Positions 36,601 through 48,100 of a DNA stretch of 64,000 nt are shown here, one piece after another. The stretch covers positions 372,001 to 436,000 of the forward strand of contig JAQGEQ010000332.1 in NCBI GenBank assembly GCA_034620365.1, read 5' to 3'. The notes under the pieces were generated by a model. The model made no database searches. It saw nothing but the letters and a program-made list of their open reading frames with translations, and was not told the origin of the DNA. The position numbers and the translations under genes are program-made. The stretch comes from Pegea sp. RAD2-039. Taxonomy: Eukaryota; Chordata; Thaliacea; Salpida; Salpidae. Within the stretch, counting starts at the first letter, position 1. Each line of letters starts with the position of its first letter.

Positions 36601-38230
36601 ATCAAGTTGATAAGAAAAACCAAATTAGTTTTAAAATTGATTCAAAAACATGTTTTGTATTCAGGATTTCACATTTCATGCAAATTGCTTTTGGATTTGA
36701 AACAAATTTAAATATAATTTTCAAATAACTAAAATGGTTCAAATAGCTAGATACTGATTAGATTTTAAATATTTTAATATTAAGTCGAAAAGAGAAACCA
36801 AATCAGTTTTAAAATTGATTCAAAAACATGTTTTGTATTCAGGATTTCGCAATTTATACAAACTGCTTTTGGATTTAAAACAAATTTAAATATGATCATT
36901 AAATAATTAAAATAGTTCAAATAATTAGATACTTTATAGATTTTAATTATTTCCAAATTAAGTCGAAAAGAGAAACCAAATTAGTTTTAAAAGTGATTCA
37001 AAAACATGTTTTGTAATCAGGATTTCGCAATTTATACAAATTGCTTTTGGATTTAAAACAAATTTAAATATGATCATCAAATAATTAAAATAGTTCAAAT
37101 AGTTAGATACTTTATAGATTTTAATTCTTTCCATATTAAGTTGAAAAGAGAAACCAAATCAGTTTTAAAATTGAATCAAAAACATTTTTTGTAATCAGGC
37201 TGTTCACAAATCCTACAAACGGCTTCTGGATTTAGATCAAATATAAATAAGATTTTTAAATAATTAAAAAATTCAAATAGTTAGATACTGTGTAGAGTTT
37301 AAATCTTTCCATATCAAGTTAAAAAGAGAAACCAAATTAGTTATAAAATTGAATCAAAAACATGTTTTGTAATCAGGATTTCACAATTTATACAAATTGC
37401 TTTTGGATTTAAAACAAGTTTAAATATAATTTTCAAATAATTAAAATAGTTCAAATAGTTAGATACTTTATAGATTTTAATTCTTTTGTATTAAGTTAAA
37501 AAGAGAAACCAAATTAGTTTTAAAAGTGATTCAAAAACATGTTTTGTATTCAGGATTTCACAATTCATACAAATTGCGTTTGGATTTAGATCAAATTTAA
37601 ATATAATTTTCAAATAACTAAAATAGTTCAAATAGCTAGATACTGATTAGATTTTAAATATTTTAATATTAAGTCGAAAAGAGAAACCAAATCAGTTTTA
37701 AAATTGATTCAAAAACATGTTTTGTATTCAGGATTTCACAATTCATACAAACTGCTTTTGGATATAGATCAATTTTAAATATTAATTATATATATCTAAA
37801 ATTGTTAGATACTTGTAGAGTTTAAATCTTTCCATATCAAGTTGATAAGAGAAACCAAATTAGTTTTAAAATTGATTCAAAAACATGTTTTGTATTCAGG
37901 ATTTCACATTTCATGCAAATTGCTTTTGGATTTATAACAAATTTATATAATATTTTTAAATAATTAAAAAAATTCAGATAGTTAGATACTTTGTAGAGTT
38001 CAAATCTTTCCATATCAAGTTAAAAAGAGAAACCAAATTAGTTTTAAAATTGATTCAAAAACATGTTTTGTAATCAGGATTTCAGAATTCTTAAAAATTG
38101 ACTTTGGATTTAAAACAAATTTAAATATGATTTTCAAATAATTAAAATAGTTCAAATAGTTAGATACTTTATAGATTTTAATTCTTTCCATAGTAAGTTG
38201 AAAAGAGAAACCAAATCAGTTTTATAATAT
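27605..38230 (+). repeat. Tandem satellite array, about 170-180 bp unit, about 60 copies
   Basis: The array is continuous from the first TCTTTCCATATTAAGTTG to the last, truncated unit near 38230. Each unit carries, in order, CTTTCCAT.T.AAGTTGAAAA, GAGAAACCAAAT.AGTTTTAA, AATTGATTC, the near-invariant AAAACATGTTTT (a perfect 12-base palindrome), TTTCACAATTCATACAAA, TTGCTTTTGGATTTAGATC, and a variable AT part. Two monomer classes differ in that part. Long units (about 178 bp) have ATAATTAAAATAGTTCAAAT. Short units (about 170 bp) have ATCAATTATATATAATT. Another variable spot is GGATTTCACAATTC versus GGTTGTTCACAAATCC. Local higher-order periods of about 534 bp (31.85, 32.38, 32.91 kb) and about 526 bp (34.99, 35.51 kb) equal three monomers. 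The copy number is estimated from length. Confidence 0.97.
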
Positions 38231-38239
38231 TAACCCATA

Positions 38240-39364
38240 TTTTCACAAATAATATCTACTTGGGCCAAAATTTTGAACGCATAGGTTTTACCACATTGCA
38301 ATGCGGTCTCTATAATTCATATGCACCCTAAAAGCATATAACAGTGAACTATTACTTAAAAGGGAAGAACTCACAGTTTAGAAATGGCAGTGTTGGCAAT
38401 GTTATAACGGTTTAACTTTTTCATGAACAACACGAGTGATTCTGACATGACAATATATGATGGCAACTGGTTCCATATAGAGTAATGACCTTTTTGTGTG
38501 GGAGAGAATCAAACGCTGTAGCTAAATCGAGACTTATCATGTCACAATGTATATTACGTTTATAATTCAGCCCTAAGCTCATTGCGAAACGAGAGATGTT
38601 GAGTCAGTGAAGATCTCTGTTTCACAAAGCCATGTTGGACATCAGATATAAGATGGTGTTCCATCAAATGACGGGTCATATGATTGTGAATGATATGTTT
38701 TTGAGTTCTGCAGATAACTGAAGTCAGCGAAACTGGTCTGTAGTTAAGTGCGGTCTTTCTGGGACCTGTTTTATTAATAAATACGAATGCTATATAAAAA
38801 AATATATAAATAAACAATATATAAATATATATATTATAAAAACGCTATTAAATTGATTGTTTACTAACTCAGCTTTATTTTCTGGCTTCATCACGAGCTG
38901 GTCGCTGTTATCAAATAAGGGAGGTAAATGAGATCTCGCTGTAAGCTTGTGATTTATGAAACCAAAAAACTTTTTCTTGCTAGGTGAAGATAAAACAGTA
39001 CTTTCTCTTCCCAAATAGAAATAGATTTCTTGTAAGCTATACAAAGATCTGTATCTGTATGGGGGATCTAGATTTGTACAGAGATTTGTTGGAAGGGTCT
39101 GTTTTAGTATGTTTGTATAGGAGGTTTTTTAAATGTTGTAAATTCCTTAAATAACTAGGCAAATGTGGTTTTTTTGCTGATTCTATAAAAAGGTATGAAT
39201 TTTTCGATAGACTCCTTAGTGACGTTAGTAGACCTTGTGTATATAGTATTGGTGTCTTCTGAAGAGTTGAAAACAGAAATCCAATCAACACCTGAGTGAA
39301 ATTTGTTAATACCATTATAGTTTCCACAATAAAAGTTTCTTTTGCTTGAAGTTTTAACGTGCAT
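38240..39364 (-). mobile_element. Broken LINE: linker, pre-RT and RT start, then a 3'-end-like segment
   Basis: On the minus strand, 39327-39037 encodes a linker-like stretch (KPHLPSYLRNLQHLKNLLYK). The next frame gives LTARSHLPPLFDNSDQLVMK and NKAELVNNQFNSVF, the usual lead-in to a CR1-type RT. After about 70 bases of TA-rich sequence that replace part of the RT, 38780-38460 encodes TALNYRPVSLTSVICR, LISDVQHGFVKQRSS and DLATAFDSLPH. The YADD half is missing. The segment at 38240-38450 shares a block (CAGTTTAGAAATGGCAGTGT, then GGCAAT.TTATAACGG) with 41.23 and 52.62 kb. There it precedes a tail shared with the SINE, so it is probably LINE 3' UTR. The element ends flush with the satellite array. 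Confidence 0.88.
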
Positions 39365-40599
39365 AAAAAAAAGTTTGATGGAGCTTGAATTCAGTCATGT
39401 TTTGATTGCATGTCAGTACAAAAGGTTCTTTTTGATCAACGTAGATAATTAACTAAAAAGAAGGAAGGTTCAAAACAAATATGATGTTCTGAAGTTTTTT
39501 CAGATATGTTTAAGGGATTTGCTTCAATATAAATCAAACGAACCTAGTAAATCATATTCTTGTGATATGACTTTGATCTCAAATCATTTTAAAAGCTGTT
39601 TCATGAAATTTTATAAAATCCAAATTTTAATGGGTTCAGTTTTAAAAAGAGAAATAAATTTTCGTTAGTAACAAAATTAATTAACTACTCATTATGCACA
39701 GTTTGTTGGTATAATACAAATTTTTACACTATTTTTTTTTTTGAATAAAAGTTTCTTACTCTTTAGAGTCGATGTAAGTAGTAATTTCACATGATCAAAC
39801 CTCATCAAAACAAACAATATTTGGAATTAACTGACAAATACAACATTTTTTTAATGAGAGCTGCATAAAAAAGTTTACCTAAGATAGTAACTTTTCATTG
39901 TAGTAATTTTTAGCAATTACCACCTTACTAAGTTCTTAATCACAATTTCTATAAAACAAGCAGTTTTATAAAAAGTTTTATAAAACATTATTAGAGCACT
40001 TTATACCGAGAACAAAAGAGATGATTTTTTCTATAATCACCTAAGATGAAATAGATAGCAAGAGCTAATTCTCCAGCGCCTTTGTTAATATAAAGAAAGC
40101 TCTTGTTGACCAAACACATTGGACAATAAAGAAGCTACTTGAGTGATGATTAATATCCAAGGGTGTATGCCACAAGCTGACTTATTTGTTAGCATTTATG
40201 ACGTTGATAATTTCTTCAATATATATAATTATATGCAGTCATCTAACAGCGAAAACATAGTCAGAAGCAACTCATCAGGCCCTTTAGCTAATATTAAGGA
40301 ATCTACCGGTAAACAACCATATGTCATACTTTGCTCTATTGTATAAATTTATTAGACACTTATCCAATGAATGAATATGAAGGTATACATAACTACAGCA
40401 CCGATCAAAATGCTGGAGTTGTTCTGGAAAAACAAGTTAGCTAATATTATCTTTCAAGAGTCTTACTATTTGATTGCTATTAAGAAACTTATTGATGTCG
40501 AGGAGAAGCAAATCAACAATCATATTTATCTTAATAATCTGTACAAGCTAGATAACAATTAATTTTAAAGTAAATTTATACTGATTCTGCTATTGATTT
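39365..40599. other. Spacer with two short ORFs, no supported gene
   Basis: AT-rich sequence. Two adjacent plus-strand ORFs (40143-40346 and 40371-40562) have slightly more protein-like composition than the surroundings. They show no known motif, and in this stretch I cannot join them by splicing. They may be remnants of a retroelement whose RT piece follows at 40.69 kb. Confidence 0.35.
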
Positions 40600-41340
40600 T
40601 GGTATTCCGTAGTCTTTACGATGACTGTACTCTTAGCACTTTTTTTTTAATATAATAGACTATTCTACTTCACTAAATAGTTTAGAAAATTTGTTTTTTT
40701 TGGCTGACGATGCCAAACTATTGTTTGCTGATCTGTATTCGTCTTAAGTTTCTAATATTGAAGCAATTCCACTAACAAGTAATTTTATTGGTCAAATGTT
40801 TAAGATCAAAGCACTAAATCTACATCAACTAACTTAGATTTTGACTAGAAAAAAGTTTCCCAATATCTGGTTATTCAGGCTTGAAAATAATCTTCCTTAA
40901 CCACTAAAGGTAAACATAAAATAAACATGCAAACTAATTGTTAAGAATTCACTGAGCTGCCTTATACCAAACCCAAAAATCGTTTAATTCAACAATTATT
41001 AGGACGAAAATAACACTTTTCAATCAAGGTGTTAAACTTATTTATTTTTTACAGAAAATGCAATAGAGGATGCCTGAAGTAATAGTCTGCTAGCACAAAT
41101 TCCTTAAAATAATAGCTATTAAATTATAAACATAGAAAGAAAAAGATGTAACATGTTGCATTTCAAAAGTCCTCAAAAAATAAAGCAGTGATTAATTAAA
41201 TAGAATTTTGTTAATATAAGAAATGGGAAATATCACAGTTTAGAAATGACACTATTGGCAATATTATAACGGTACAACTTCTGCTTGCAGAAAACGAGTG
41301 ATTATGATATGAAAATATCTGATGGCAGCTGATATGGTTA
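40600..41340. mobile_element. Retroelement remnants in duplication unit 1
   Basis: At 40.69-40.92 kb the plus strand keeps LADDAKLLFADLYS and further RT-thumb-like remains (TNFIGQMF, NLHQLT-like) in several frames. At 41.04-41.30 kb, in minus orientation, is the LINE 3' end block (GGCAATATTATAACGGTAC) plus the GCCTGAAG...GCTAGCACA tail. The same order of pieces recurs at 52.05-52.70 kb. Confidence 0.7.
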
Positions 41341-41783
41341 ACAATTACGATAATGTCATTGATCTTAAGAATTTTAAGCTACTACAAGAATTCTACAAAA
41401 ACTATCTACTCTTTGCTAATCAAGTAAAATAATCGAAAAAGAAATGCTTTCACTACAAAAATTAAAAAAAGCTGAATATATTTCTCAAACTTTGTTTTGT
41501 TTTCTTTGATAAAAATTTTTTATAGATAAACAAACTCTACTTATGTTTAACCAAGTTTTATTTAACTATCATACATCAGAGCAAAATCATCAAATACACG
41601 ACAATAGCGGACAATCTAAGCAGATCTTGTTAATAAGTTTAACTATAAGACAAAATCGTCAGATTAAAATCAACTGCAGAACAACAGTTGTTTAAAAGCT
41701 TATGTATAGATGTCTTAGAGTTTCACTATAGACCAGTTAGTCATTTATAGGTCTCCGTTCGTCGCTAGAATGATATACAGAAA

Positions 41784-43328
41784 CTAATATTTTTTCTTTA
41801 TTTTACCTTTAATTCTTAAGTCAAGTATTTGAGGAACTTTTTCTTGTCGACGGCGAGTTTCTGCTTCTCGTTGAAACATTGCTTTATGTTGTTGTTTTTG
41901 TCGAGTTTCCTCCTGCTGTTTGCGATCTCTCATGAGCTTTTCTTGTTGAGCTCTTTCTTTAGCTTCCTTTTGTTGTTGTAGAAAAGCTCTTTTTTCCTCT
42001 TTTGCACGAAGTTGTTCTTGTTTTTCTCGCTGTTCGCGCTGTTCTTGCTGTCTTCGATTAGCAATCCCTTGTTGCTCAAAAATTTCTAAAACGCGTTTTT
42101 TCATTAACTTGTCCGATTGTTTTTGACAATATGCTCGCTCTCGATGGAATCTTCTTTCGTTTTCCATTCGATGATCGGTCTCTACTCTTTGTCTTACTTT
42201 TTCTTCTTGATTCTTTTGCTGTATTTTTCTCCATTCTGCTTGTTGTTGACGCTGCTTTTCTCTTTCATATTCTTGTTTTCTTCTTATTATTTCTTTTTCA
42301 ATAATTTGTTGTTGCTCTTTGTCTACTTTTTGACGACGTACTTCTTCTTTTTGACGACATGTTACCTCTTTTTGACGGCGATTTTCTTGTTGTATTAGCA
42401 GTTGGCGACGTTTTTCTTCTTGTGCTCGAAGAAAAAGTTCTTCGTTTGCTTTTTGTCTACGTCTTTCTTGTTGCTGTTGCTGTTCTTGTCGAATTTTTTC
42501 TGCTTGTTGTTTTTGTTCTATTTGACGACGTGTTTCTTCTTTCTTTAGTAGTTGGCGACGTTTTTCATCTTGCAGTCTTAGAAAAAGTGCTTCTTTTTCT
42601 TCTCGACTTCGTCTTTCTTGTTGCTGTTGTTGTTGCTGTCGAATTGCTTCTGCTTGTTGTCTTTGTTCTAAGAAAGCTTGTTGTCTTTGTTCTAAGAAAG
42701 CTTGTTGTCTTTGTTCTAAGAAAGCTTGTTGTCTTAATCTTATGACACTATCTCGAAGAAGCGCAGTTTTAGCTCTCTGCATCATCATTTCTTTTTCTAG
42801 TATTTGCTTTAGACGATTACTTTCTAGTTCTTGTCGACGACGAGCTTCTTCTAACTGTTGTTGGCGATGTTGTTCATATCTTTGTTGTTGTAATTGCTGC
42901 TGTTCTTTTGCCATTTGATCTTTTTCAAGAAGTTTTCGGTTTTGTTCTATTTGTGCATTGCGACGAAATTGTTCTTGTTGTTTTAGTAGTTGAATGCGTT
43001 TTTCCTCTTGTAATTGACGAATATACTGTTGTTGCTTTCGTTGTTCTTCACGAACTGCTTCTTCTTGTGTCAATCTAACGCCACTTTGTAGTATAAGTAA
43101 AGTTTGAGCATGGAATAGTTTCTCTCTTTTTTCATTTTGTTGCTGTTGATGCTGACGTTCTTCACGTTGTCGACGAAAGGCTTCTTGTTGCTGTTGTTGA
43201 CGACGTCTTTCTTCTTGTTGTCGGCGATGATTTGCTTTTTCTTGTTGACGAAGCCTATCCTCTGACTCTTGTTTCTGTTGTCGAAGAAACTTATTTTCTT
43301 CTTGTTGCTGATGTGTACGATGGTCCAT
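41784..43328 (-). CDS. Q/E/R/K-rich coiled-coil protein, paralogue 1 (514 residues)
   Basis: Single open frame from ATG (MDHRTHQQQE) to a Lys-rich end (LDLRIKGKIKKKY). Almost the whole chain is Gln, Glu, Arg and Lys with Leu/Ile/Ala at intervals, as in trichohyalin-like long helices or coiled coils. There is no signal peptide or membrane segment. Internal repeats: RQQAFLEQ three times in a row (residues 199-222), and one 50-residue unit near 254-303 (EKRRQLLKKEETRRQ... EELFLRAQ). The paralogue at 53627-55105 shares both ends and the general plan. A TATA box lies about 60 bases before the ATG and an AP-1-type site just upstream of it. Function is unknown; a structural or cytoskeletal role is only a guess. 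Similarity in database searches will be dominated by composition. Confidence 0.88.
   Translation of the reverse strand: MDHRTHQQQEENKFLRQQKQESEDRLRQQEKANHRRQQEERRRQQQQQEAFRRQREERQHQQQQNEKREKLFHAQTLLILQSGVRLTQEEAVREEQRKQQQYIRQLQEEKRIQLLKQQEQFRRNAQIEQNRKLLEKDQMAKEQQQLQQQRYEQHRQQQLEEARRRQELESNRLKQILEKEMMMQRAKTALLRDSVIRLRQQAFLEQRQQAFLEQRQQAFLEQRQQAEAIRQQQQQQQERRSREEKEALFLRLQDEKRRQLLKKEETRRQIEQKQQAEKIRQEQQQQQERRRQKANEELFLRAQEEKRRQLLIQQENRRQKEVTCRQKEEVRRQKVDKEQQQIIEKEIIRRKQEYEREKQRQQQAEWRKIQQKNQEEKVRQRVETDHRMENERRFHRERAYCQKQSDKLMKKRVLEIFEQQGIANRRQQEQREQREKQEQLRAKEEKRAFLQQQKEAKERAQQEKLMRDRKQQEETRQKQQHKAMFQREAETRRRQEKVPQILDLRIKGKIKKKY
42663..42734 (-). repeat. 24-bp tandem repeat in the coding sequence (RQQAFLEQ x3)
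   Basis: Three nearly identical 24-base units (plus strand AAGAAAGCTTGTTGTCTTTG...) encode RQQAFLEQ in tandem. The paralogue has the motif once (LRQQAFLEQRQREEAI), so the expansion happened after duplication, or contracted in the other copy. Confidence 0.93.
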
Positions 43329-43386
43329 CTTACAAATTATTCCAGTGAGTAGTTTACGAACTGTTTTTTTTTGAAAGATCAGACGT

Positions 43387-43394
43387 CTTATATA
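43387..43394 (-). promoter_or_regulatory. TATA box of coiled-coil gene 1
   Basis: The minus strand reads TTTACTATATAAGACGTCT, with TATATAAG about 60 bases before the ATG. The same core, TTTACTATATAAGA, sits upstream of the paralogue, although most of the surrounding promoter has diverged. That conservation argues for function. Confidence 0.7.
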
Positions 43395-43429
43395 GTAAAA
43401 AGAGTATGATTCATTGAAACATTCATAAC

Positions 43430-43436
43430 TGACTCA
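43430..43436. promoter_or_regulatory. AP-1-type site (TGACTCA)
   Basis: A palindromic TGACTCA lies about 36 bases upstream of the TATA box of coiled-coil gene 1. I did not find an exact match at this position upstream of the paralogue. Single 7-mers arise by chance every several kb, so this rests on position. Confidence 0.35.
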
Positions 43437-44269
43437 CCCTCTAGTAAAAACAAATACTGACATCAAAAATGTAAGATTAGAAAGTTTCAAAGGACCTTAT
43501 TAAAAAAAATAATAGATAATACTGTTTGTTATCCAAGCTCTTCAATTAAATTAAAGCAAATATAATTATAACGGGATGTTATTTAGAAATTCAAACTTCC
43601 TTAGTACATAAACGTTTTACACAAAAACATCAGAATTAGTTTCCTTTGGTTTTAAAAACTTCAGTTATAATCTACGTAATTAAAGATATAAAGTTAATTA
43701 CTATAAGCTAATTACTGGAGTTATTAATCGAGTAAATAAACTAACCGCGTAAAACTAAACTTAGTAAAATTTAATTTAAGAATCATCATAAAAAACATCT
43801 AAATACAGTCAAATATTAAATTATATGTAGTATTTTTCATCATCATATCATATTTTTAAACTATTTTCAATTATGATTTAGTTGTTAGCTGCAGTGAAAA
43901 TAAGAATTTTATCAATGTTTTCTTTTCTTAATTATTCTTGTTTTAATTAATTTTATGTAATTTTAAGTTTTAAGTTTGTTGAAATCATATTTTTTTGTTT
44001 TGATACAGTAAGTAAAATAAAAGTTACTAGGATTGAATTTCCTTTTTTCCATAAACATTTTTTATTAATCTTTTTAAGTTTGATTACTGGTTACTTTTTC
44101 TTTCTATCGATATTTTTATTTGATAAAAATAGTTACATAACCTATGCAGTATGAGTAATTAAGTTTTTGAGTTTATATATATTATAGTTTAATTTAAAAC
44201 CGATCAAAATTACGACTAATCAGAATGGTTTGCTGATTTATTAATTGGATGAACTATTTAAAAGAAAAT

Positions 44270-45130
44270 TAAATTCATTAATTATTTAACACGATGATTC
44301 ATTTCTGGAAAACGATTTTTCGAAATTTAATTTTCTTAACATCTTCAACCAAGTGAGTCACCTTCTTTTGAGTCACACCAAACGACTAATTCCTTCCTCA
44401 CATGTGAGTCAACCATTTAAGATATTTTAACTATGACGTAATTTCACTTTTTAAAGTAAATTAACCTAAATGAATCCGATTACGAAAGCTACTAATGACC
44501 AACTGCATGTCATCAATAAAGAATTTTCCGAAGTGATGACTTATATGCATGTTGTATTGGCATCGGTTTGTATATAACATGCTAAATAAAGAATAATTTT
44601 ATCATTAATCGAATACAACTTTTTTAGGTTATTTAGTCTATTAAAAATTTAAAACATCAATTGAAAACGGAAACATGTATCAACTTTTAAGTTCTTGCTT
44701 TTAATTTCGATTTTATAAAATTAATTATTATAAAAAATCAGGCATCCGATCATACCTATAGTAAATTCCCTTCCGTTTATTCAACTTAAATTATCTTTAA
44801 TTAAAACAATGCATAAAAAATTTATTGAATGTATCCAAACGATTTCTTTTGAGAAAACATTTAAAAAGTTAAAAAATACTAGATGAAAATGATTTTTAAT
44901 GGATAGGAAAATTAAAAAAAAATTTAAATTCATTAAACTTTCTACACGTTTGATTTATATCTGGGAAACAATTTTTATAAATTTAATTATCTTATAATCT
45001 TCAGCCGACTGAATGACTCTTTTTGGTTCACACCAAACGACTAATTACTTCCTAAAATGTGAGTCAACTGTTTAAGATATCTTAACTATGATGTAATTTC
45101 ACTTTTTGAAGTAAGTTAATCAACTGGATT
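44270..45130 (+). repeat. Direct repeat, two copies about 660 bp apart
   Basis: About 200 bases at 44270-44470 recur at 44930-45130 with perhaps 75-80% identity by eye. Shared anchors are CACACCAAACGACTAATT, GTGAGTCAAC, TTTAAGATAT and TAATTTCACTTTTT. The intervening sequence may be part of a larger, more decayed tandem duplication. Confidence 0.8.
44354..44411. promoter_or_regulatory. Cluster of three AP-1-type TGAGTCA sites
   Basis: TGAGTCA occurs at 44354-44360, 44369-44375 and 44405-44411, about 1 kb upstream of the minus-strand coiled-coil gene. The second copy of the surrounding repeat keeps only the third (45060-45066). Three exact copies in 58 bases is far denser than chance for this base composition, but a regulatory role is inference. 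Confidence 0.4.
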
Positions 45131-48100
45131 ATGTTCAAATGAATGACATTTAACAGGAAGCTTAAATTAATCATATTTACTTATAGCTCAACATTTATCT
45201 TTCTTTTTTGGTTCACAGCAGTTAATTTTTTATACGAAGAAGTAGCTGTTATTTGAGTTTTCAGTGTATGAACGAACCCACACAAGTTGTTTTGAAAATT
45301 ATTTATATCTTTTTGGAAATAAGGTGAATTAAAATTTTATCCTTTAATTTTTATTTACGATTGCTAAAAATAATAATCTTTGAACCGTTGTAGATGCAAT
45401 TCTTATTTGTTTTATTTTGATGATAATATACAAGTTATCGCACCGTGAAATCTAGAATTCAATGTAATCAAACAGTAAAATTTATTTTAAAGACTTCTGT
45501 TGGGGATTGATTCTTATTTGAAGATTCTTTTGAGAAAAATTCTTCTTATTTGGTGTTTTCCAAAAATCTACTAAATCAACGAACGACTTTTAGATTGAAA
45601 CAAATCAACGATCAATTTAATTAGAATTGAATAATCCTAAAAGTGTTTACAAGGTAAATAATTAATAAGTTCATAATGTAAATTTATGCTTATTCTGTAT
45701 GATAATTGCACATCAATAGTTCTATTTGTTTACAAATTCTAAATGTAAGATTTTTTGTACAATTTTATCTTGATTAAAAATGAAGTTTTTGGAAATTTCT
45801 TGCATAAGGATTGATTCTATGTATATTTATCTTTATTTAGTCTGATATATGTTATGCTTAACAAATAGACTTAGAATTTTATGGTTAAGATAACTCATAA
45901 CTTAAGTAAGCTGATAGCTTATAAAATAATTTGCAACGATAACTTATTAAGCTTATAATTTAATGAGGTAATTTTAAAAGAAACTCTTTTTTAACAGTCA
46001 CATCTCTATTTTGTGTTATCTAATCTGAAAATTTGTGTAATAGCAAGATCAAAATCTTCATAAGAGATAGAATTGTATTGGACAAATTGGACTGAAATAT
46101 AAATAATAACACTGCTTTTTAGTTCATATAGTTAATAATTTTTTCTATGGCAGAGAAAGTTTTACTAAAATAAAGTTTTGTTGATTGTATTAGTTTTAAC
46201 ACATCAACGCATTTTTGTTATTTATTAATGCTAGAAATAAAAACATTTTAAATAAATTGATATAGACAACACAAGTAGCTGGTTGTTTAAACTAGCTTAA
46301 AGCATTTCTAATAGCTGCTTTGATCAATTTCTAGAATAAATCAAATCATTAGGAATACCGTAAGGTGGCGCTTTTAAGCTTTATTTATACCAAGTTTTGT
46401 TTACAGCAGCCTTTGGATTGAAATTTGGCCTCTAAAAGGTGTAGCTGTAGTTACAACATAAGTTGCTTGTAAGTAAAATATAATCAGATATATTCTTGAT
46501 AAACTGCTGATCAAGTCAATTGACATTTTAGCAAACTATATTTTTGTCAAAAGAAATCTGAAGCATCGAAAAGCAAGTCGACACAATGACTACAGTTAAC
46601 AGCAAATTTGTAGCAAGGTCTACATGTAACTGTGCTACTCTATAACTCCTATTGAGGTCTTATAATTAACCAACATTAGATATTTAGCGAAGACTGAATA
46701 TTTTAAATATTGCTGTATCAAATTAAATTTTTAAAGTTGTTTAACTTCTAAACTTCTTACTGCTTTTTGTGTTTCTTTTACATCTATTGATTCCCTCAAA
46801 ATATTTTGAATTTACTTGTCAAAATTAATCAGATTAATATTAATTTACTACAACTGAAGCATTAACTTAAATTTTTGTTGTAAGCTCATTGAGCTAAACA
46901 GTAGGACGTCATCCAGCTTTTGGACTCACTGTACTACATATATGTTTTGGTTCTTTGGTTTGATGCTTCTAATAAATCAAAAGTTTTGGCTATTTTATGT
47001 AGCAACACCGATTTTTGACATATCTTGAGTAGTGACGTCTTTAAATTTAACCATCTTAAATTTCAACATTAAAGAGCTTTATGAGATGTCATTTTTACTA
47101 AACCTTACAGAGATTTTTTTCACATTATTCCTCTGTAGATTTTAAATTAGTTTAAATTTATGGCGTCGCTAGTATTCTTTAAAGTAGCTATTAAGCCATA
47201 GATAAGCTGGTGAAGCCTAAATGATGATATGTTGTATCATCGTTGTAACAATTTAATTTATTCTGGTCTCTTTTTCTGTCAGCATGTCCCATAAAACAAA
47301 ATTGATGGTACTTTTAAGTTGATGTTATGAAGCGAATAATTTACGGATCATTAACATTTTCAATCATCGCATAAAATTTCTAACTTTTTCCAGCGATACA
47401 AACGTTATGTAAATTGCTTTTGCGTTTCTTTAATCTCTTTTCATTTTTATCAAAAAACGTATTCTGTTTCATTATTTTATTGGAGACTTGTCTTGCTGAC
47501 GAAACCGGAGGTTTCAAGCATAAATTTAGGAGATCTGCCTTCAGTCTGTTATCAAATGAGTGGTTATTCAAGCATAGCAAGAGAAATGGTAGTTATAGTT
47601 TGAATTGTTAAAAATGAAAATTTTTAGACTATTTATTTGGAAATCTTTTGTCACAGAAATAATTAAACCAATAACTGCTTTATAATTGTTTTATTAGCTG
47701 TGATGAGAAATAAATTACTATTGACTTTTAAAAATTAACTTATATAGTACTATCTAATTAGTTCATATATTTATGTCATACAAACATAAAATTCATTTAG
47801 ATATCAAGGTTAAATAAAACGTTGCTAATGATAAGTGAACGAAAAACTCTAAATTAAGTAAATAGCATTTGTTTTGTTTAAATGTAGTAACTAATATTAC
47901 ATCTTATCGAGAATTAAATACAATATATAATCTTAATGTTTAGGGAAAATTTTTATGTCGACAGATTCATATAAAATCTGTTCAAAAGTCTTAATTATTG
48001 TATTTAGATTTTTAAGTTAAAACTTTAATTTTTGTTTAATAAATTACGTAATTTTCTTTGAATATATGATATCTTACAATATATGAATATCTAATATGCT

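Noticed and set aside
27605-38230. Possible CRISPR-like array
   Set aside because: Units are contiguous variants of one monomer of about 175 bp without unique spacers, in an intron-bearing animal genome.
27605-38230. Hammerhead ribozyme in the satellite, as known from some animal satellites
   Set aside because: No CTGATGA...GAAA core combination is present on either strand of the monomer; GAGAAACC alone is not enough.
47380-47611. Overlapping ORFs on both strands at 47.4-47.6 kb
   Set aside because: The minus-strand frame begins at TTG, not ATG, and neither strand shows a domain. Noted only as a slightly GC-richer island.
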